Source of the DNA: a bacterium
GTDB taxonomy: Bacteria > Patescibacteriota > UBA1384 > CAJBMM01
Direction: 5' to 3'
Assembly: GCA_027364665.1 (NCBI GenBank)
Contig: DAHXOW010000055.1
Span: forward strand, 1 to 7,430
Length of the DNA: 7,430 nt
Shown: positions 4,854 through 7,430 of the stretch, piece by piece
How the letters are laid out: every line of letters begins with the position of its first letter
Numbering within the stretch: the stretch's first letter is position 1
Notes under the pieces: generated by a model
Databases searched by the model: none
What the model was told of the DNA's origin: nothing
Seen by the model: only the letters and a program-made list of their open reading frames with translations
Program-made: the position numbers and the translations under genes

Positions 4854-5484
4854 TTACGAAACAAAAACGAACCGACCATCCATTATGCTTATTTGTTGTG
4901 AGGGACAAAAGACCGAGCCGCAATATTTCAACATTATAACCAAACTATTTAGAATTAGGAATCAAATTCGAATCAGAATTGTCGGAGGCAAGGGCCAATA
5001 TGAAGCCTTAATAAAAAAGGCCGCAAAGATACGTAAAGATCTGGCGAAAAACGAACTGCGTCTTGACGAAGATAAAATAGAAACTTGGGTGGTTTGTGAT
5101 AAAGACAATACGCGTCTGGCATTTACCGAACTGAAAAACTATGCAGACACACAAAAAGTGCAATTAGCCTTTTCCGATCCCAGGTTTGAAGTTTTCCTGC
5201 TGCAAAATTTAACTAGTGTGGCTATCACCGGTGTCGATCGATTGGATTCACGCATTAGTAAACGGTTGCAAGAAATTACCAGAGAAAAAGTGATTACGTA
5301 TAACAAAACGGACTTATCTGTTTTTGAAGAGATTTTTGACAAAACTCCCTCGCTTGTCTACCAAGCGATAGAAAATTGTAAAAAACTTGAAAATCCAGAC
5401 GCCTCTCCATTCACGACCACCCACCTGCTCTTAAAAAGATTGCTTTCCTTTATTCCAGGAGCCGATATTAACAAGCTTGTTTGA
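4813..5484 (+). CDS. rloB: RloB-family Toprim protein, putative nuclease effector
   Basis: The 223-residue product has the RloB layout: a short basic N-terminus (NRKLKPSRNNN), then IMLICCEGQKTEPQYF (24-39) with the Toprim glutamate E30, then WVVCDKD (92-98) with the DxD pair D96/D98, then AFSDPRFEVFLL (119-130), the most characteristic RloB motif. These acidic residues are expected to bind Mg for phosphodiester chemistry. RloB was first noted beside restriction-modification loci in Campylobacter; with an AAA15 ATPase it resembles OLD/Gabija- and PARIS-type defence modules, so phage defence or abortive infection is the best inference. PARIS uses a different Toprim family (DUF4435), so this is not a canonical PARIS system. 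ATG 4813 lies inside the ATPase gene (41-base overlap). Starting there keeps the usual basic N-terminus. The gene ends in TGA, followed by a terminator. Confidence 0.88.
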   Translation: MGQNRKLKPSRNNNYETKTNRPSIMLICCEGQKTEPQYFNIITKLFRIRNQIRIRIVGGKGQYEALIKKAAKIRKDLAKNELRLDEDKIETWVVCDKDNTRLAFTELKNYADTQKVQLAFSDPRFEVFLLQNLTSVAITGVDRLDSRISKRLQEITREKVITYNKTDLSVFEEIFDKTPSLVYQAIENCKKLENPDASPFTTTHLLLKRLLSFIPGADINKLV

Positions 5485-5525
5485 GGATTTTTTTGTGATT
5501 TATCGGTATTAAACAGGCAGCTTTT

Positions 5526-5564
5526 GGTATCATCAACAGTATCAGCGGGCGGATACCTTTTTTT
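5526..5564 (+). terminator. Intrinsic terminator of the AAA15/RloB operon
   Basis: GGTATC (5526-5531) or the nearer GTATC (5539-5543) can pair with GATACC (5552-5557), which runs straight into seven T residues (5558-5564). The inner version has a 5-bp stem with the loop AGCGGGCG. It is about 40 bases after the RloB stop. Three bases after the T run the second repeat copy starts, matching the layout at copy A. Confidence 0.6.
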
Positions 5565-5567
5565 GCC

Positions 5568-5664
5568 CGATTTAAGATCAAAAATAACAAATTTTTTATC
5601 CCTTACCCTATATATAAATATATACCAGGGTAGGCTTGGTATATTTAATAAAATGGCTGGTATA
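5568..5664 (+). repeat. Long direct repeat, copy B (~97 bp), right flank of the accessory module
   Basis: Near-identical to 1766-1863 and in the same orientation, 3802 bases further on. Differences are confined to the A-rich segment near 5580-5590 and one G-to-A change (ACCAGGGTAGG against ACCGGGGTAGG). The change leaves the CCT-ACCC/GGGTAGG hairpin intact. Beyond GGCTGGTATA the copies diverge, although both run into G-poor, A-rich DNA. Confidence 0.9.
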
Positions 5665-5941
5665 AGACAAAATAAAAAAACAAATCAAAACCAAAGCTAA
5701 ATTAAAATTAAGAAAAAAACCAACAAAACTAAAATAATAAAAAAACGGGTTAATCCGACAGAAACGAATCAGAACAAATCAAAAACAAACAAACAAACAA
5801 ACAAACAAACAAATAGCTCAAATCACACGTAACAACCAACTCGCGCAATATAACGGCCGACGAATTTAAATCGACCTACTTAATAATGCTCGATTCCAAA
5901 AAATGAATCTGCCCGTTCTTGATACGGTCATTTGATGGCAA
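5665..5941. other. A-rich, G-poor non-coding tract after repeat copy B
   Basis: No gene is supported here. From 5671 to 5830 only about 11 of 160 plus-strand bases are G, and A dominates. The tract includes a run of seven AAAC units (5783-5813). From about 5830 the composition returns to normal with no clear ORF. The tract may be an unstructured RNA leader or spacer. Confidence 0.55.
5783..5813 (+). repeat. (AAAC)7 tandem repeat
   Basis: Seven perfect AAAC units followed by AAA. Tetranucleotide runs of this kind are prone to slipped-strand length change. It lies about 130 bases upstream of the -35 of the next promoter, so an effect on expression is possible but not shown. Confidence 0.9.
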
Positions 5942-5969
5942 TTGTTTTTCCAACCTCCCGAGATATAAT
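5942..5969 (+). promoter_or_regulatory. Sigma70 promoter for the small basic ORF and M16 peptidase
   Basis: TTGTTT (5942-5947), a 16-base spacer and a perfect TATAAT (5964-5969), predicting transcription from about 5976. Unlike the two ATPase promoters it leaves a ~29-base leader containing a Shine-Dalgarno-like AGGGGG at 5990-5995. Confidence 0.65.
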
Positions 5970-6004
5970 GAGGCCATATTCTTGCACTTAGGGGGGTGAA
6001 AGAA

Positions 6005-6148
6005 GTGACAAGGGGGCACAACCGGGATTCTCGACCAAAGCGCGTTGGCAGTAACTTCTCTTATAAAGAACCGCAACGATACGACAGGCCGATAAAGCAA
6101 CAGAAGATACGACCGCCAGCGCCACCTCCTCAAAAAAAGAGGAAGTAG
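6005..6148 (+). CDS. Small basic, proline-rich hypothetical protein (47 residues)
   Basis: A GTG at 6005 opens a 47-codon frame ending in TAG at 6146-6148. AGGGGG (5990-5995) lies nine bases upstream and can pair with the 16S tail with one G-U wobble, the best ribosome-binding site in the window. It sits in the leader of a good sigma70 promoter. The peptide begins MTRGHNRDSRPKRVG and ends RPPAPPPQKKRK. It is very rich in Arg, Lys, Pro and Gln, has almost no hydrophobic core, and is probably disordered; a nucleic-acid- or ribosome-contacting role would be a guess. The M16 peptidase starts 67 bases after its stop, with a hairpin between, so the two are likely co-transcribed. Family not recognised. 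The minus-strand ORFs over the same DNA look like shadows. Confidence 0.5.
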   Translation: MTRGHNRDSRPKRVGSNFSYKEPQRYDRPIKQQKIRPPAPPPQKKRK

Positions 6149-6166
6149 AAGAGTCTCGAATAAAAC

Positions 6167-6198
6167 TAGGGGGCAATCTGTTATCGGATTGCTCCTTA
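6167..6198 (+). promoter_or_regulatory. 12-bp hairpin in the M16 leader
   Basis: TAGGGGGCAATC (6167-6178) pairs along its full length with GATTGCTCCTTA (6187-6198), counting two G-U pairs, around the loop TGTTATCG. It ends 17 bases before the M16 ATG and is not followed by a T run, so it is not an intrinsic terminator. The region between the hairpin and the ATG has only a weak purine-rich AAAGAG. A role in mRNA processing, stability or differential translation of the two cistrons is plausible. Confidence 0.55.
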
Positions 6199-6215
6199 GG
6201 CACGAAAGAGCCGAG

Positions 6216-7430
6216 ATGGTTGGCAACAGACAATATCAATTTATCGTTTTAAAAAACAAACTTAAGGTTTTGCTGTATCCCGATTTTGCACTTGATGATT
6301 TAAGATTCTCGGTTCATATCAGAGGTGCCGATATATATGATTCATCGGATAAAAAAGGATTAGCCCATTTGGTGGAGCATCTGGTTATTGGCAATTCAAG
6401 CGGTCGGGCCGAACTTTCCGGGTCAACCGGGTCCATTTATACCAAGATCTCCGGGAACTGGTATGAAACGTTAAACGACTTTATAAAATTTTTCAATGAA
6501 GGTTTTTTCAATTGCCGCTTTTGTACAAAACAACTTGAGACGGCCAAAAAAATTATTCTGGCGGAAATGGTTACCAAAGATAATCAACAGGAACGGGCCG
6601 GAGAATTATTTATAAAGACCAGATATCTCGGTCAGGATTCTATCCGGCTGCCCGCCATCGGAACGAAAGATACTCTGAAGAAAATTTCTCTCGATGATGT
6701 GCGGGACTTTTACCGCCGGTACTATCGACCGGCTAATTGCTTATTGGTTATTCGGGGGGCGATCGATGACTTTGATTACGTAATCCAAACACTAGAAAAA
6801 ACTCTCGTTGATAACCAAGATAATGTTCCGGCTGCGCCGATCAAAAAAATAAGATTCTCCGAACAGTCGGTTGCCTGCCAAGCTTTTCCTTCCCAGTCGA
6901 TAATCAGTGTTTTAAGTTTTCCGGCCTATTCGACTCACGACGGATTGAAAAAAAGATCGGCGCTTAAATTGGCGAGTGATTTGCTGCTTAATTTTTTGCA
7001 GCAATCATTAGTGGTCAAAAACGGCGTTTTGTATCGGATTGACAAGGATCTTATCGCTAACCGATATTTCGGCCTGCTTTCTTTTGATTGGACGTCGGAT
7101 CGGCATAACTATTTCCGAGTTCAGAAGATAATTTTACAAATCATCGAAAAATTCCGCCGAACATTAATTACCGATAAGCAACTTACCGGATTGACTTGGC
7201 GTAACGAAAAAGAAGACACCGACGCTTTTCTCACCACTGACGACAGGATATCCTGGCTGGAGGATGAGATACTTTATGAAGATAAAATTCGTTTGCCGGA
7301 CGACTATCGGAAAATTTATCGACAAATTAAGCCCGTCGATCTCCAGAAAGTTAGCCGGGAGATCCTGGACTTTTCCAGGATTAATTTGATCTCGGTCGGA
7401 AACGTGAAAGAATCGGACGAAAACACCGTC
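6216..7430 (+). CDS. M16-family zinc metallopeptidase (pitrilysin/processing-peptidase type), 3' end beyond window
   Basis: From ATG 6216 the frame is open for 405 codons to the window edge. The inverted zinc motif HLVEH is at 51-55 within GLAHLVEHLVIG, with the expected third ligand E117 in KKIILAEM (111-118). The stretch VRDFYRRYYRPANCLLVIRG is the conserved end of the first M16 half. The second half includes RYFGLLSFDW, like the substrate-contacting region of M16B C-terminal domains. The 62-residue gap from HLVEH to the glutamate is somewhat shorter than usual, but all zinc ligands are present, so it is predicted to be active on peptides. Typical M16B proteins are ~410-440 residues, so only a short tail should be missing. 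No signal peptide is visible, suggesting a cytoplasmic location. It lies downstream of the basic ORF and a hairpin. Start choice is moderately sure. Confidence 0.88.
   Translation, partial: MVGNRQYQFIVLKNKLKVLLYPDFALDDLRFSVHIRGADIYDSSDKKGLAHLVEHLVIGNSSGRAELSGSTGSIYTKISGNWYETLNDFIKFFNEGFFNCRFCTKQLETAKKIILAEMVTKDNQQERAGELFIKTRYLGQDSIRLPAIGTKDTLKKISLDDVRDFYRRYYRPANCLLVIRGAIDDFDYVIQTLEKTLVDNQDNVPAAPIKKIRFSEQSVACQAFPSQSIISVLSFPAYSTHDGLKKRSALKLASDLLLNFLQQSLVVKNGVLYRIDKDLIANRYFGLLSFDWTSDRHNYFRVQKIILQIIEKFRRTLITDKQLTGLTWRNEKEDTDAFLTTDDRISWLEDEILYEDKIRLPDDYRKIYRQIKPVDLQKVSREILDFSRINLISVGNVKESDENTV

Noticed and set aside
3636..5484. Canonical PARIS (AriA-AriB) system
   Set aside because: The ATPase is similar in type, but the second protein has RloB motifs (CEGQKTEPQYF, SDPRFE) rather than a DUF4435 Toprim layout.
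5783..5813. CRISPR-like array
   Set aside because: These are simple contiguous AAAC units with no spacers and no cas genes nearby.
5876..6239. Two overlapping minus-strand ORFs of 116 and 83 residues
   Set aside because: They lie opposite a well-supported promoter, ribosome site and plus-strand small ORF. Their Cys/Arg/Leu- and Ser-rich translations look like shadows and no minus-strand start signals are seen.

Overview
The window looks like a piece of a bacterial genome of moderate to low GC, with standard stop codons (TAA, TAG and TGA all end genes) and sigma70-type promoters. Ribosome-binding sites are scarce, two genes appear to be transcribed as leaderless mRNAs, the enolase is divergent, and a compact M16 peptidase is present. 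Together these fit a candidate-phylum or Patescibacteria-like bacterium, but that placement is inference: no rRNA or ribosomal protein is present to confirm it.

Layout. Positions 1-95 may hold the start of a divergent minus-strand gene cut by the window edge. A divergent enolase homologue (145-1416) follows. It ends tail to tail with a decayed-looking minus-strand reading frame (1413-1678) that shares the palindromic CTAG stop. At 1672-1773 there is a compact promoter, a possible hydrophobic micropeptide and a terminator. Next comes the first copy of a ~98 bp repeat (1766-1863), a G-poor non-coding tract, a mini-ORF interrupted by an amber codon, and a promoter with several TGACA motifs. The cargo is then an AAA_14/DUF4143-type ATPase (2327-3457), a palindromic spacer, an AAA15 ABC-type ATPase (3636-4853) and an overlapping RloB-family Toprim protein (4813-5484). 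A terminator and the second copy of the same repeat (5568-5664, same orientation) close this block. After another G-poor, A-rich tract come a sigma70 promoter, a 47-residue basic proline-rich ORF (6005-6148) with a good Shine-Dalgarno, a 12-bp hairpin, and an M16 zinc metallopeptidase (6216 onward) that runs off the right edge.

How the parts fit. The ATPase/Toprim pair belongs to the same broad architecture as RloA-RloB, PARIS (AriA-AriB) and OLD/Gabija-type nucleases, so it is a candidate phage-defence cassette. It and the DUF4143-type ATPase lie between two near-identical direct repeats, each placed directly after a terminator. This suggests a ~3.8 kb exchangeable accessory module set among housekeeping-like genes. 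Both cargo transcription units use the same promoter geometry: a TAATAT box followed by exactly six bases and then the start codon, which predicts leaderless mRNAs. The M16 region instead uses a leader with a Shine-Dalgarno.
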